NCBI GenBank assembly: GCA_038380435.1
Contig: JAWZYU010000025.1
Coordinates: 47,748,691-47,812,690 of the forward strand
DNA length: 64,000 nucleotides
Direction of reading: 5' to 3'
Origin: Ryuthela nishihirai
Taxonomy: Eukaryota; Arthropoda; Arachnida; Araneae; Heptathelidae
The translations under genes were made by a program, and so were the position numbers. Under the pieces are notes generated by a model. It ran no database searches and was not told where the DNA came from. It was given only the letters and a program-made list of their open reading frames with translations. Shown here one piece after another: positions 59,201 through 63,739 of this stretch; the stretch's first letter is position 1, and the number at the start of each line of letters is the position of its first letter.

Positions 59201-61150
59201 TATGATAAAGGCATGGTTCCTAAGGATTTTACCAGAGCTATTATTATCCCTATTTTCAAAAAAGGTTATCTCAGTTGTTGTGATAACTATAGGGGTATCA
59301 GCTTACTTTCTGTTCCAGGTAAAGTTCTTTGCATGATTGTGATTAATAGAATTAAGAATCTGGTTGACAGTCAATTGTGTGATGAGCAATGTGGATTCAG
59401 AAGTGGTAGGGGATGTGTGGATCAGATATTTTTATTCAGCCAGCTTCTTGAGAAATGTTTAGAGTTTCAGAAACCTTTGGTTGCTAACTTCATTGATTTC
59501 AAAAATGCTTTTGACTCTGTTGATCATCATAATTTGTGGTTGATTGTGAGATCGCATGGCATGCCAGACTAGTTAGTTAACATATGAAGGCGTATATAAT
59601 AACACTGAGTGTGTGAGAGTTAGTAAGGCTTGTGGCAATTGGTTTTGCATTACTTCTGATGCTTGACACAGGTGAATGTTGTGCCCTTTTTTCTTTAGTT
59701 TGATTATTGATCATGTTATGCGAAATTCTTTGCAAGGTAAAGATTTTGGCCTTAAATGATCTACTGATTTCAAAATTTCTGATTTAAATTATGTAGATAA
59801 TTTTGCCTTGTTGGCAAATGATGTTGATGAGATGAATTCTTTCATTAGGTCTGTTGATGAGACTGGTAATGGAGTTGGTTTGGTGATAAACAAGAGATAA
59901 AACTAAAGTGATGAAAATTGGTCAGGCAGTTGGTGATGTGTGGCACGAGATTAACAGGCAAATAGGGATTGCCTCTGGGACTTTTAGGAATTTATATATA
60001 GTGTGGAGAAATAGGCATATACATCTAAAGACTAAAATTAGACTGTATAATAGTTTGGTCTTTCTAGGGTTAGTTATGGTAGTAAAACTTGAATGTTTTG
60101 CAAACAAGATAACAGGAAACTTGATGCTTTTGATTCTAGATGCTTACGCAGTATCTTGGGTATTAGGTGGGTCAGCTTTGTAAGTAATGAAGAGGTTGGG
60201 CAAAGGAGTCAGCAACCTCTTCTGAGCATTATATTGTGCAGAGAGAGACTCCATTGGTTTGGTCATATTGCCTGTATGGATAATCATAGATTAGCGAATA
60301 GGGTTATGAACAGTGTGCCTAAAGGCCTAAGAAAGAGGGGGAGACCTAGGATGTGGTAGGCAATGTCAAACAGGACCTTGTTAGAATTGGTGTGCAGTGG
60401 AGAGATGCAGCAGATATAGCTCAGGACAGATGTGCTTGGAGAACTAAATTGAGCGGTCTGGTTGGACCTCAATAGCCCATAGCTGCTTGAGGATGATGAT
60501 AAGGTTCTGAATTTTGTTTCACATCCCCTGCTAAAAACATCTTGCAATTATTTTGGCTATAAGATAAAGTCATTGTGTGCAAGTTTAATATTAAATAATT
60601 TGATACTTTCAAGATAGCTATGGTGGTGGAGCTTGACCTTGTATATGCAAAATAACATGAAATTTGATGCTGACATCCTGTGTTATTAAAACCTAAATTA
60701 TATAACAAAATTCACTCATTACATTTCAACTGATTATTGAATTACTTTACAATCAATTCTTAATTCCATATTAATATCCCATAATATAATACTAATAATA
60801 ATATATCAATGCTGTTTATATGTTACATTTTGACTGTTTTACTTCTATCGTTGTCACTGAAGTTATTGAAAAGATGTGTATTATGTATGAGAATAGGTAA
60901 TATTAAATCATTACTAAAAAGTTTTATTATTTTATCTGCATTTCTTTTATCAGCTACTAAAAGCATTTTATTATAGAATACAGGACTACTTATAATATGA
61001 ATTGAAATTAGAACTATGAAACAAATTACCCTTTTGTTGTTCTTCAGCCTGCTTCTTCTGCAAAAATTTCTTGATAGCATCTGATTGAATTCCTGATTTT
61101 GGTGCTTTCTTTGGGGGAGCTAAAACAGTACTATATCTCTTTACAGAAGC
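17193..61150 (-). CDS. SPTY2D1: SPT2 homologue (SPTY2D1 family histone chaperone), exons 2-6, 5' incomplete
   Basis: SPT2 proteins bind H3-H4 tetramers through a conserved C-terminal domain, act in the nucleus during transcription and associate with rDNA. Five exons (61150-61030, 54100-51443, 39082-38935, 31919-31845, 17289-17193) join in frame with GT-AG introns to give 1,032 codons and a TAA stop. Family marks in order are the N-terminal KRYS...PPKK block, a basic Lys/Glu segment, [34 protein letters not shown], a long disordered Ser/Asn/Pro middle, an Asp-rich SDFIDDG segment, [40 protein letters not shown] and a terminal Lys tail. The first coding exon, expected to give about 15-20 residues including the start Met, was not found up to base 64000. 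Known vertebrate homologues are near 685 residues; the excess here is in the disordered middle. Confidence 0.92.
17719..17761 (+). repeat. 43-nt segment repeated at 20541-20583
   Basis: GTGACTTTTACAATATCCAG and the rest of this 43-nt block recur at 20541-20583 with 41 of 43 bases identical. Here it directly precedes the 5'-truncated start of a LINE; there it sits inside another LINE copy. Its origin is not recognised. Confidence 0.8.
17763..19596 (+). mobile_element. RTE-clade LINE copy a, 5'-truncated, best-preserved RT
   Basis: Carries the reverse transcriptase and C-terminal part of an RTE-type ORF. The endonuclease half is missing through 5' truncation. RT motif [13 protein letters not shown] is at 18484-18519, motif [15 protein letters not shown] near 18655 and the catalytic YADD at 18790-18801. 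A 380-codon stretch (17791-18933) is open. It ends where a 2-base deletion (near 18934) shifts frame. Further on, an AGA-to-TGA nonsense change appears at 19218-19220. The C-terminus keeps [18 protein letters not shown]. The 3' end is GCTGCTTGAGG plus (GAT)n, as expected for RTE elements. The copy is dead but recent. Confidence 0.88.
19625..20140 (+). repeat. tRNA-like module plus ~280-bp units, left part of a composite
   Basis: GGTTAGAATACTCTGTCATG then GGAAAGATGCAAGTTCAAGCC (19638-19680) is the tRNA-like module, here on the plus strand. It is followed by diverged units in the orientation opposite to 8480-9360 as printed: CAACTCATTGCTGCCAATGA near 19999 and ACTTTTTCCACCATTA near 20113 are reverse complements of unit landmarks there. 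The run is broken at about 20141 by LINE copy b and resumes at about 23808. Confidence 0.65.
20141..23807 (-). mobile_element. RTE-clade LINE copy b, near full length, degenerate
   Basis: About 3.67 kb inserted within a ~280-bp repeat unit: ACTTTTTCCACCATTACATG on the left continues as CAGCTTTTGGAAGATTTGG on the right. The 3' end on the minus strand is CCCATGCTGTATGAGGA. RT fragments include [18 protein letters not shown] (about 20991-21020), motif A/B remnants near 21250-21290, and an endonuclease-linker piece (22004-22354). The endonuclease LGLQETR lies at about 22970-22990. Many frameshifts and stops. It forms a subfamily with copy h (shared [11 protein letters not shown] but [15 protein letters not shown]). 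It also carries a 71-bp insertion at 20538-20608. Confidence 0.85.
20530..20616. repeat. 71-bp insertion with 8-bp direct repeats in LINE b
   Basis: TTACAAAG at 20530-20537 and 20609-20616 bracket 71 bases absent from sister LINE copies. The insert contains the 43-nt block also found at 17719-17761. An 8-bp duplication would fit hAT-type integration, but no terminal inverted repeats are evident. Confidence 0.6.
23808..24400. repeat. Right part of the ~280-bp/tRNA-like composite
   Basis: After LINE b the unit resumes (AAGTGCAAATCATAATATTT, then CATCAATATCC). A tRNA-like module on the minus strand follows at about 23925-24000; read there it gives GTTTAGCGCGCTCTGGCATG and GGTGCGATTCCCGCC, the most tRNA-like version of this module. 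Beyond it, 24300-24380 again resembles unit sequence (GTTCAATGTCTACAGACAG). With the plus-strand module at 19638 this gives inverted tRNA-like borders around unit sequence. Confidence 0.6.
24161..24299. repeat. Perfect 63-bp inverted repeat
   Basis: 24161-24223 and 24237-24299 are exact reverse complements over all 63 bases, with a 13-base spacer. Surrounding repeats have diverged by tens of percent, so this inverted duplication is very recent or an assembly or library artefact. Confidence 0.95.
24545..24851 (-). mobile_element. RTE-clade LINE copy e, 3' segment
   Basis: The 3' end of an older LINE, encoding [21 protein letters not shown] sequence. It is interrupted at ACTTCTTCAT (24842-24851) by full-length LINE d. 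The rest of this copy continues at 28404-28614 and 31086-31705. Joining the segments restores the expected LINE order across both breaks. Confidence 0.85.
24842..28413 (-). mobile_element. RTE-clade LINE copy d, full length with 10-bp TSD
   Basis: The element (24852-28403, 3,552 bp) is bounded by ACTTCTTCAT (24842-24851 and 28404-28413). On the minus strand it has ~0.65 kb of 5' UTR, an apurinic-type endonuclease (start GSWNV near 27700; [10 protein letters not shown] near 27630; [11 protein letters not shown] near 27300; IGSDHYLV near 27020), a linker, reverse transcriptase (26590-25540) and the C-terminal region with [19 protein letters not shown] and [10 protein letters not shown]. It ends in (GAT)n-like sequence. 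At least six frameshifts or stops break the ORF, and the catalytic YADD reads YADY, so it cannot replicate. Best length reference for the family here. Confidence 0.9.
28404..28614 (-). mobile_element. RTE-clade LINE copy e, middle segment
   Basis: Resumes the older LINE exactly where LINE d interrupted it (TACTTACAAAGTTGAACC follows the TSD). Encodes the [20 protein letters not shown] portion of the C-terminal region on the minus strand. Ends at TTAA (28611-28614), where a TTAA element is inserted. Confidence 0.85.
28611..31089. mobile_element. TTAA-flanked DNA element, 2.47 kb (piggyBac-like)
   Basis: The element (28615-31085) starts CCCTTCCTGTGTCCATG and ends GGACATTGGAAGGG, with TTAA on both sides (28611-28614 and 31086-31089). 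The flanks join as AGATTCTTAAAAGTCC, exactly the uninterrupted LINE sequence, so insertion at a single TTAA is demonstrated. There is no open transposase. A ~230-bp internal direct duplication is visible (TTAGCGATCT... near 29428 and 29661; GGCCGGC near 29490 and 29717). TTAA target and CCC termini fit piggyBac; Kolobok also uses TTAA, so superfamily is inferred. Confidence 0.85.
31086..31705 (-). mobile_element. RTE-clade LINE copy e, 5' remaining segment
   Basis: Continues LINE e after the TTAA element. It holds RT sequence including the C/D motif region (LALLVN with the YADD codons disrupted near 31350), SGV(R)QGC near 31480 and the KAFDSVD region near 31630. It ends near 31705, so the original copy was 5'-truncated in the RT domain. 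Several small deletions. Confidence 0.8.
31845..31919 (-). CDS. SPTY2D1: SPT2 coding exon 5
   Basis: Acceptor TTATATTTAG, donor AG/GTTAGT. The first base completes the Arg codon from exon 4, then [20 protein letters not shown] and EEIR follow. The YAEQQKEE helix corresponds to the conserved part just after FGYDR in SPT2 domains. 75 bases, phase 2 at both ends. Confidence 0.9.
32059..32611 (+). mobile_element. Possible solo LTR
   Basis: A ~550-bp block distinctly richer in G and C than its surroundings begins TGTCATGGTCGAAG and ends GAATGCTACA, giving TG...CA termini. Near the right end, TGTATATAGAATTAAAGG could be a promoter. I did not find a convincing target duplication, and no retroviral genes are adjacent. 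It may be another kind of repeat. Confidence 0.35.
32671..32892. repeat. 114-bp direct tandem duplication
   Basis: Unit 1 at 32671-32784 and unit 2 at 32785-32892 start CCGATGAATGCTTTGACACT and are almost identical (a change at TTGAATTT/TTGTATTT and a one-base length difference). Recent duplication in an intron. Confidence 0.92.
32985..33112 (+). mobile_element. Remote relative of the SINE-1 body
   Basis: GGCTTGGAAAGG, then ATGAGATATTAATCCTGGTTCCATGTGC in place of ATGGGACGTTAAGCCGTGGCCCCGTGTGC, then CCCTGTGAAAGTTAAAGAAC. The order and spacing fit the central body of SINE-1, heavily diverged and without head or tail. Confidence 0.5.
33113..34900. other. SPT2 intron, no recognised feature
   Basis: AT-rich intronic sequence. 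Short open frames here lack any recognisable domain. I see no transposon ends or tRNA-like modules. Confidence 0.4.
34901..34945 (+). repeat. Partial duplicate of a piece of the multicopy pseudogene
   Basis: AGATCTTCCTATACCAACAC followed by CTTCAGGCAACTGGGAGGA recurs at 35481-35517 with few changes, inside the pseudogene. A small copied segment therefore lies upstream of the main copy. Confidence 0.75.
35110..36735 (+). pseudogene. Broken member of a multicopy, uncharacterised gene family
   Basis: Fragments in consistent order: [12 protein letters not shown] and [11 protein letters not shown] (two Cys pairs and a His suggesting a zinc-binding N-terminus, 35122-35300), [26 protein letters not shown] (near 35620), [20 protein letters not shown] (35850-35910), [20 protein letters not shown] (36200-36260), [10 protein letters not shown], and [17 protein letters not shown] (36580-36630). 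At least six stops or frameshifts separate them. From memory this set marks a gene family present in many copies in arthropod and some other invertebrate genomes, probably transposon-associated; its function is unknown to me. There are no introns here, consistent with a retrocopy or decayed transposon. Confidence 0.7.
36740..38480. other. SPT2 intron, no recognised feature
   Basis: AT-rich sequence with poly(A) and poly(T) tracts. No gene, tRNA-like module or terminal repeat was recognised. Confidence 0.4.
38485..38645 (-). mobile_element. Very diverged SINE-2 copy
   Basis: GAGGTAAGAACTCTGCAAAAAGACAGAACAAACATCCATGCCTT follows the order of the SINE-2 body (GGATGGCAGGACCTC, AAAACAACACACACATCCAT, GCCTT). 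The head and the 3' end are not clear. Tentative. Confidence 0.4.
38935..39082 (-). CDS. SPTY2D1: SPT2 coding exon 4 (acidic segment and start of SPT2 domain)
   Basis: Acceptor TTGTATGTAG at 39083-39092 side, donor CTCAAG/GTGTGT after 38935. TA completes a Val codon with the preceding G, then [20 protein letters not shown] and DFIDDG follow, and the exon ends [13 protein letters not shown]. The acidic run followed by (K/R)xIREIFGYDR is the signature of SPT2 proteins, where the domain grips H3-H4. 148 bases. Confidence 0.93.
39330..39930 (-). mobile_element. Left part of a second TTAA-family element with a transposase relic
   Basis: 39440-39680 resembles 28940-29200 of the TTAA element (GATGATTTTGGAAGCAATTAC, TTCATTCATAGCATTAT). 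Beyond it, on the minus strand, 39880-39724 encodes broken sequence containing HPKRKC and, in another frame, [20 protein letters not shown] ending in HTM. This Cys spacing resembles the C-terminal cysteine-rich domain of piggyBac transposases. The left terminus was not found. The element's right part is at 44002-45264. Confidence 0.5.
40658..41059 (-). mobile_element. SINE-1 copy inserted in LINE f, with 10-bp TSD
   Basis: The element (40668-41049) is bracketed by GAGACACCTG (40658-40667 and 41050-41059). Removing it and one repeat restores the LINE reading through SQFNYLG-type sequence. Head, boxes and body are intact; the tail starts GATTGGATTGTTAACC, a variant end that lacks the TCTGAGCGG motif. 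The SINE is younger than the LINE copy. Confidence 0.92.
43068..43137. repeat. Fold-back duplication in LINE f (33-bp arms)
   Basis: 43068-43100 and 43105-43137 are reverse complements at 31 of 33 positions around GAGA. Sister LINE copies (for example 27487-27545) have only the left arm followed by unrelated LINE sequence, so the right arm replaced or was added to the original. Confidence 0.9.
43317..43362. repeat. Second fold-back duplication in LINE f (17-bp arms)
   Basis: CTCTGTGCTCACACAAA (43317-43333) and its exact reverse complement (43346-43362) flank a 12-base spacer. Sister copies d and g have a single short version of this region. Confidence 0.88.
43822..43839. repeat. C18 homopolymer in a LINE 5' UTR
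   Basis: A run of 18 C. The equivalent position in LINE d (GCAGCCCTCCCCTTCC near 28230) shows a short C/T tract, so the run expanded from it. Confidence 0.85.
44002..45264. mobile_element. Right part of the second TTAA-family element
   Basis: Collinear with 29867-31085 over its whole length (GATATGGAAGCAAAATGGG, then GGCTGAAATAGGGAG, and finally GGCTGGACACTGGAAGGG). It ends at TTAA (45261-45264). A (TTTA)n microsatellite interrupts it at about 44903-44931. Overall divergence from the first copy is around 15-20% by eye. Confidence 0.8.
44903..44931. repeat. (TTTA)n microsatellite
   Basis: About seven TTTA units. The matching place in the sister element (near 30725) has only TATATAGT, so this is a local expansion. 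Confidence 0.9.
45265..45950. other. SPT2 intron, no recognised feature
   Basis: AT-rich, with no gene, tRNA-like module or terminal repeat that I can identify. Confidence 0.4.
45958..49175 (-). mobile_element. RTE-clade LINE copy g, near full length, degenerate
   Basis: 3' end at about 45958 (TCATCATTATCCTTAAGCAG on the plus strand). C-terminal region 45990-46620, RT 46630-47350 with intact [10 protein letters not shown] and [12 protein letters not shown], linker 47600-47860, endonuclease pieces 47860-48600, 5' UTR to about 49175. The longest open pieces are 128 codons (46961-47347) and 101 codons (46683-46988). Numerous indels, for example the loss of the GIPD segment near 46970. No clear TSD found. 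Confidence 0.85.
49176..49800. other. SPT2 intron with A-rich simple sequence
   Basis: No gene or transposon recognised. An A-rich (AAAC)n-like tract lies at about 49548-49579. Confidence 0.45.
49813..49980 (-). mobile_element. SINE-2 copy C, 5'-truncated
   Basis: ACCCCCTCAAGCAGCTGATTG through GAGGTCTGACAGGAGCCTGTC to the B-box complement GGGGCTCGAACCAGG and GATCAGTAGCCAAGTGTGCTA. The A-box half of the head is missing. It adjoins an AAATAAATAAAT tail on its 3' side. Confidence 0.83.
49985..50630. other. SPT2 intron, no recognised feature
   Basis: AT-rich, nothing assignable. Confidence 0.4.
50631..51036 (-). mobile_element. SINE-1 copy with 10-bp TSD
   Basis: The element (50641-51026) lies between CACTAGATGA (50631-50640 and 51027-51036). 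On the plus strand it begins GTTGGGTTGGGTTGTTTTACC and ends with the tRNA head complement CCACCCCCACCCC. A few small deletions in the body (near 50712 and 50768). It sits 400 bp from the end of SPT2 exon 3, in the intron. Confidence 0.9.
51443..54100 (-). CDS. SPTY2D1: SPT2 large central exon
   Basis: Acceptor TTTTGTATAG, donor CCTCCAG/GTAAGT. The 2,658 bases are open throughout. The start [16 protein letters not shown] continues the basic N-terminal helix; ASRTKDNDF corresponds to a conserved AKRTKDN segment. Further on are nuclear-localisation-like KKRKRKSK, the [18 protein letters not shown] motif (53570-53640) and [18 protein letters not shown]. The remainder is low-complexity Ser/Asn/Lys/Pro with an octapeptide array (52087-52340). 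Its G at the 3' end starts a Val codon finished in exon 4. Antisense open frames here are shadows. Confidence 0.95.
52080..52345 (-). repeat. SPTY2D1: 24-bp tandem repeats encoding an octapeptide in SPT2
   Basis: About ten 24-bp units encode variants of NRNVPPSS ([16 protein letters not shown] and so on); decayed flanking units extend the pattern to 51900. Vertebrate SPTY2D1 also has a Ser/Pro/Gly repetitive stretch at this position, but with a different unit. The near identity of several units at DNA level indicates recent expansion. Confidence 0.9.
54101..54780. other. SPT2 intron, no recognised feature
   Basis: AT-rich intron immediately 5' of exon 3. No transposon or gene recognised. Confidence 0.4.
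54795..54900. repeat. Cluster of short palindromes
   Basis: CTAGGGTAATAGGTG (54798-54812) and its reverse complement (54818-54832) form a stem around TGCAC. The motif ACCTATTACCCTAGG is reused at 54844-54858, and GTGCCCCACCTATTACCTTAG follows. The same 15-20-base block therefore appears at least four times in alternating orientation within ~100 bp. Confidence 0.8.
54940..55715 (+). pseudogene. Broken Tc1/mariner transposase
   Basis: The translated remnants follow a Tc1-type transposase: [14 protein letters not shown] (DNA-binding end), [13 protein letters not shown] with the first catalytic Asp (55229-55260), [15 protein letters not shown] (55336-55360), then in other frames [14 protein letters not shown] and [21 protein letters not shown] (55575-55710). 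The second Asp and the SPDLNPIEH-type segment are disrupted (near 55490-55520). At least four frame breaks. Terminal inverted repeats were not identified. Confidence 0.8.
55730..56130. other. SPT2 intron, no recognised feature
   Basis: AT-rich sequence between two decayed transposases. Nothing assignable. Confidence 0.4.
56131..56240 (-). mobile_element. SINE-1 fragment
   Basis: GGTTTAGGTTGTTTGACCTCTGAG, a gap, then CCACTGGAACAGCTGTTGGGAGACAAATGG and CGTCAAAGCCATCCAG on the plus strand. This is the SINE-1 tail and part of the body with an internal deletion, and no head. Confidence 0.75.
56308..57030 (-). pseudogene. Broken Tc1-like transposon
   Basis: Minus-strand remnants: W(H)[18 protein letters not shown] and [20 protein letters not shown] (56770-56985), then [30 protein letters not shown] (56629-56735, with the second catalytic Asp in QRDNAPV), and [14 protein letters not shown](S)PD-like sequence to about 56520. 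The 3' terminus (TATATGATCAAAAGCATCCA on the plus strand at 56311) resembles the ATGATCAAAAGTATCCGGACA ends of Tc1 elements. The 5' end is missing or diverged. Two or more frame breaks. Confidence 0.8.
57060..57238. repeat. Fragment of the ~280-bp repeat unit
   Basis: ATCATAATATTTCAATAGTACC, GTTGCATTTCCCCACCCACCCC and AAACTGTTGCTGCCAATGT follow the order of unit landmarks seen at 19940-20010. Interrupted at TCACACTCCACCA by LINE h. Confidence 0.6.
57239..58671 (-). mobile_element. RTE-clade LINE copy h, 5'-truncated, with 13-bp TSD
   Basis: The element (57252-58658) is bracketed by TCACACTCCACCA (57239-57251 and 58659-58671). It covers the RT and C-terminal region only: [20 protein letters not shown] near 58290, [12 protein letters not shown] near 58130, [13 protein letters not shown] near 58010, and [17 protein letters not shown] near 57340. 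The RT is broken by at least three frame breaks and a deletion before PKNFTRNV. It belongs to the copy b subfamily ([15 protein letters not shown]). Confidence 0.88.
58675..60500 (+). mobile_element. RTE-clade LINE copy i, 5'-truncated
   Basis: Begins in the linker (TTTCAGAAAGAAACTGCAGG) and runs through RT to the 3' end CATAGCTGCTTGAGGATGATG. A 232-codon open piece (58874-59572) covers RT motifs 0-A with [18 protein letters not shown]. After it, stops and indels disrupt motif B (SDA*HR for SGVRQG near 59655) and motif C (NYVDNFALL near 59790, no YADD). Lies tail-outward beside LINE h, so the two are in opposite orientation. Confidence 0.87.
60501..61029. other. SPT2 intron, no recognised feature
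   Basis: AT-rich sequence between LINE i and exon 2. No other feature seen. Confidence 0.4.
61030..61150 (-). CDS. SPTY2D1: SPT2 coding exon 2 (N-terminal conserved block)
   Basis: Acceptor TTATTTCTAG, donor AAAAGG/GTAATT. 121 bases in phase 0 encode [20 protein letters not shown], then [20 protein letters not shown]. The KRYS...PPKK...K block followed by a basic helix is the conserved N-terminal region of SPT2 proteins. The preceding exon should end in phase 0 and supply the start codon; it lies outside the window or was not recognisable. Confidence 0.92.
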
Positions 61151-61690
61151 CTAGAAATAAAGAGTAGAGTTTATAATGAACCACATATTGAGCACTGACA
61201 TATAAACACTAAATTTTCTTAATAACAATATATTCAAATTAAAACTGTATTGGCTGAACAATAAGCATGCTGAAGGTTCATGTATTATATTCAGCCAAAC
61301 ATCAACAACCTAAATGATCAATCATTGATAATTCAATTAAATAGCCATGTAATTCAAATAACCTATAGTGTAACCAATTTCAACAGCCACTATTTATTGG
61401 CCTTAATTTTGGAAATGACCCTTTTTAAAAATGAATTCCAATCTATCCATAAGGATAACATATTATATTAAACTTCTACTCGATGACCATCCATTAAAAA
61501 GACCACATTTATTTTAAACAGATGATCTCAAAACATATTTAGCATTATTATTAACAAGTATGGAAGAATTACACAAATGTTAAAATAATTTTGCAGCACA
61601 ATATTTAAATATAGTAAAATAAATTACACGCTATAAATCAATTCAAAGCACAAAAAAATTATTCATTAAAACCGAATTACAGCTTTGAAA
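61151..61690. other. SPT2 intron 1, no recognised feature
   Basis: AT-rich; a start-codon exon with the expected MDF-type N-terminus is not visible on the minus strand. Confidence 0.4.
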
Positions 61691-62275
61691 CAAAATATTC
61701 ATTTAATGAATATTTATCCACTATCAAGCTGTTTTTTTTTTAAGTAACAGTCTCCTCTTCAGTAGAGGAAAAATTGTCTCGAGCTGGGTGGGATGTGAAC
61801 CCAACTTCCTGATGCTCTGACCACTGAGCTACCAGTCACTGATAAATCTTTCCTCTATACTGCTGATATTAAGCTATACTCCATCTGGAGGTTGGGTTCA
61901 CATCCCACCCAGCTCGAGACAATTTTTCCTCACAAATACAGATATCACTGTATTTTGAGTGCATCTGGGGACTATTTCTTCAGAGCCATCCTGGTCATGT
62001 GCACACAAACTCACAATGGTCATGAGCAAATCTCAATCTGCCTCCCCTTTGGTTTGATCAACAGTGCCTTGTATTTAGACATTTGAATTCACAGCTCATT
62101 TATTTAAGGAATATTTATCCACTATGCTGCTGTTTTTTATAGCATGACATGTCATAGGTTCAGATTCCACCCGGGCTCAAGATAATTTCTCCTCTACACC
62201 CATCTTCTTTTGTTACTTAAAAAACAGCTTGATAGTGGATAAATATTCATTAAATCAATGATGAGCTGTGAATTC
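61690..62275. repeat. Inverted composite with a tRNA-like core
   Basis: GAATATTTATCCACTATCAAG near 61706, its inverted match near 62235, and a third version (GAATATTTATCCACTATGCTG) at 62110 outline an inverted structure. Inside it 61766-61805 and 61891-61930 are perfect 40-bp reverse complements containing GGGTTCACATCCCACC-type B boxes. On the minus strand 61840-61785 reads GGTAGCTCAGTGGTCAGAGC then GGTTCACATCCC, a tRNA-like A/B-box pair. A second B-box-like GGTTCAGATTCCACCCGGGC is at 62157. Probably a SINE family that has duplicated in inverted form. Confidence 0.7.
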
Positions 62276-62329
62276 ATATGTCTACACAAAATATGCTTCC
62301 AGCTTATTATCAGGCATATCAGTACAGCT

Positions 62330-62392
62330 TATATGCTATGGGAGTCTGACAGCAGCCTGTCAATATAATAGTGGCATAGTAGTTTGCAAGTT
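62330..62392 (-). mobile_element. SINE-2 fragment
   Basis: GGGAGTCTGACAGCAGCCTGTCAATATAATAGTGGCATAGTAG matches the SINE-2 body segment GAGGTCTGACAGGAGCCTGTC...TGCCATAGTAG. Only ~60 bp remain. Confidence 0.6.
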
Positions 62393-62547
62393 GGAATGCT
62401 TAATCCAGAAGTAGGGGTGCCAATATGACTATCCATAAATATTTTTTGCTGAAAAAATTCCCTTTCACCCTGTTTTAGAAACAAACTCGTCTCCTGATTA
62501 TATGCCACGTGTTCTTTCAGCAAGCAGGAATATTTCTGTTGTCATAA

Positions 62548-63738
62548 GATTAACTGAAATTTTGAACTTTTTTTTATGATAAAGGTATTGTTCCTAAGGA
62601 TTTTACCAGAACTATTATTATCCCTATTTTTTTTAAGTGACTGCAGTTCTTGTGATAATTATAGGAGAATTAGTCTACTTTCAGTGCCAAGTAAAGTTCT
62701 TTGCATTATTTTGCTTAATAAAATTAAGAATTTGGTTGATGGACAACTGCATGATGAACAGTGTGGATTCAGAAATGGCATGAAATGTACTGATTAGATT
62801 TTTTTTTTTGCATCAGATAAAGAAATGTTACAAGTTAAGAAATGTTAAAAAAAATGTTTAAAGTTTCAAAAACCTGTGGTTACCAGATTCATAGATTTCA
62901 AAAAGGCTTTTGACTCTGCTGATCTTGAGTGTGGTAATTTGTGGTATTGTGAGATCACATTGGCATACCCAACAAGCTCTCTACAATAACGCTAAGTTAT
63001 AATGAGAATTGGTAAGGCTCGTAGCAAATGTTTAAAATTGCTACTGGAGTCCAGCAAGGATGCATCTTGTCACTTTTTCTCTTTGGTTATTATATTACAA
63101 GGAATTCACTTCAAAGAGAACATTTTAGCCTTAAATGGTCTAGAAATTTGAAAATTTCTCACTTAGATATGCTGATGTTTGGCATTTTTGGCTAATGTTG
63201 ATAGTTTCATTAGTGCTGTTTGATTACACTGGTAGTAGAGTAGGTTCAATGATAAATAGAGAAAACTAAAGTAATGAAATTGGTCAAGCAGGTTGTGCTT
63301 CAGCTATTTTGAATGGTTGCACCCTTGAGAGTGTCACAGTTTAATTATCTTGGGAGCTATTAACAGATACTGGTGATTAGTGGCATGAGATCAACAGACA
63401 AATAAGGATTGCTACTGGGACTTTCAAGAATCTATGGAGTGTATGGAAAAATAGCCATATTCACCTAAAGACTAAAATTAGGGTATATATATATAATAGT
63501 TTGGTCCTCTATATAGTTATGGTGGTGAAACAGACCCTTTGCAAGCCCATAAGAGGAAACTTGATGCCTTTGATTCTAGATTTTTATGCTGTATCATGGG
63601 CATTAGGTGGTGTGACTTCGTATTTAATGATGAGGTTAGAAGTCAGCAGCCTCCTTTGAGCAGCATATTGTGCAGAGTGTGTGTACAGAGAAATACGGAA
63701 AATGTAGCTCACGACAGATAGTCTGGTTGGGCTTCTAT
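62548..63738 (+). mobile_element. RTE-clade LINE copy j, 5'-truncated, strongly decayed
   Basis: Starts in RT at GIVPKDFTRTIIIP-type sequence (62580-62625) and continues through DEQCGFRNGMKC (62752-62790), a damaged KAFDSAD (62900), Q(Q)GCILS (63055), and VINREK (63250) to the C-terminal ILGIRW equivalent (63595). Indels occur every few dozen bases. The 3' end (GTCTGGTTGGGCTTC near 63720) leads into a GA-rich tract (63738-63765) rather than the usual (GAT)n. Confidence 0.85.
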
Positions 63739-63739
63739 A

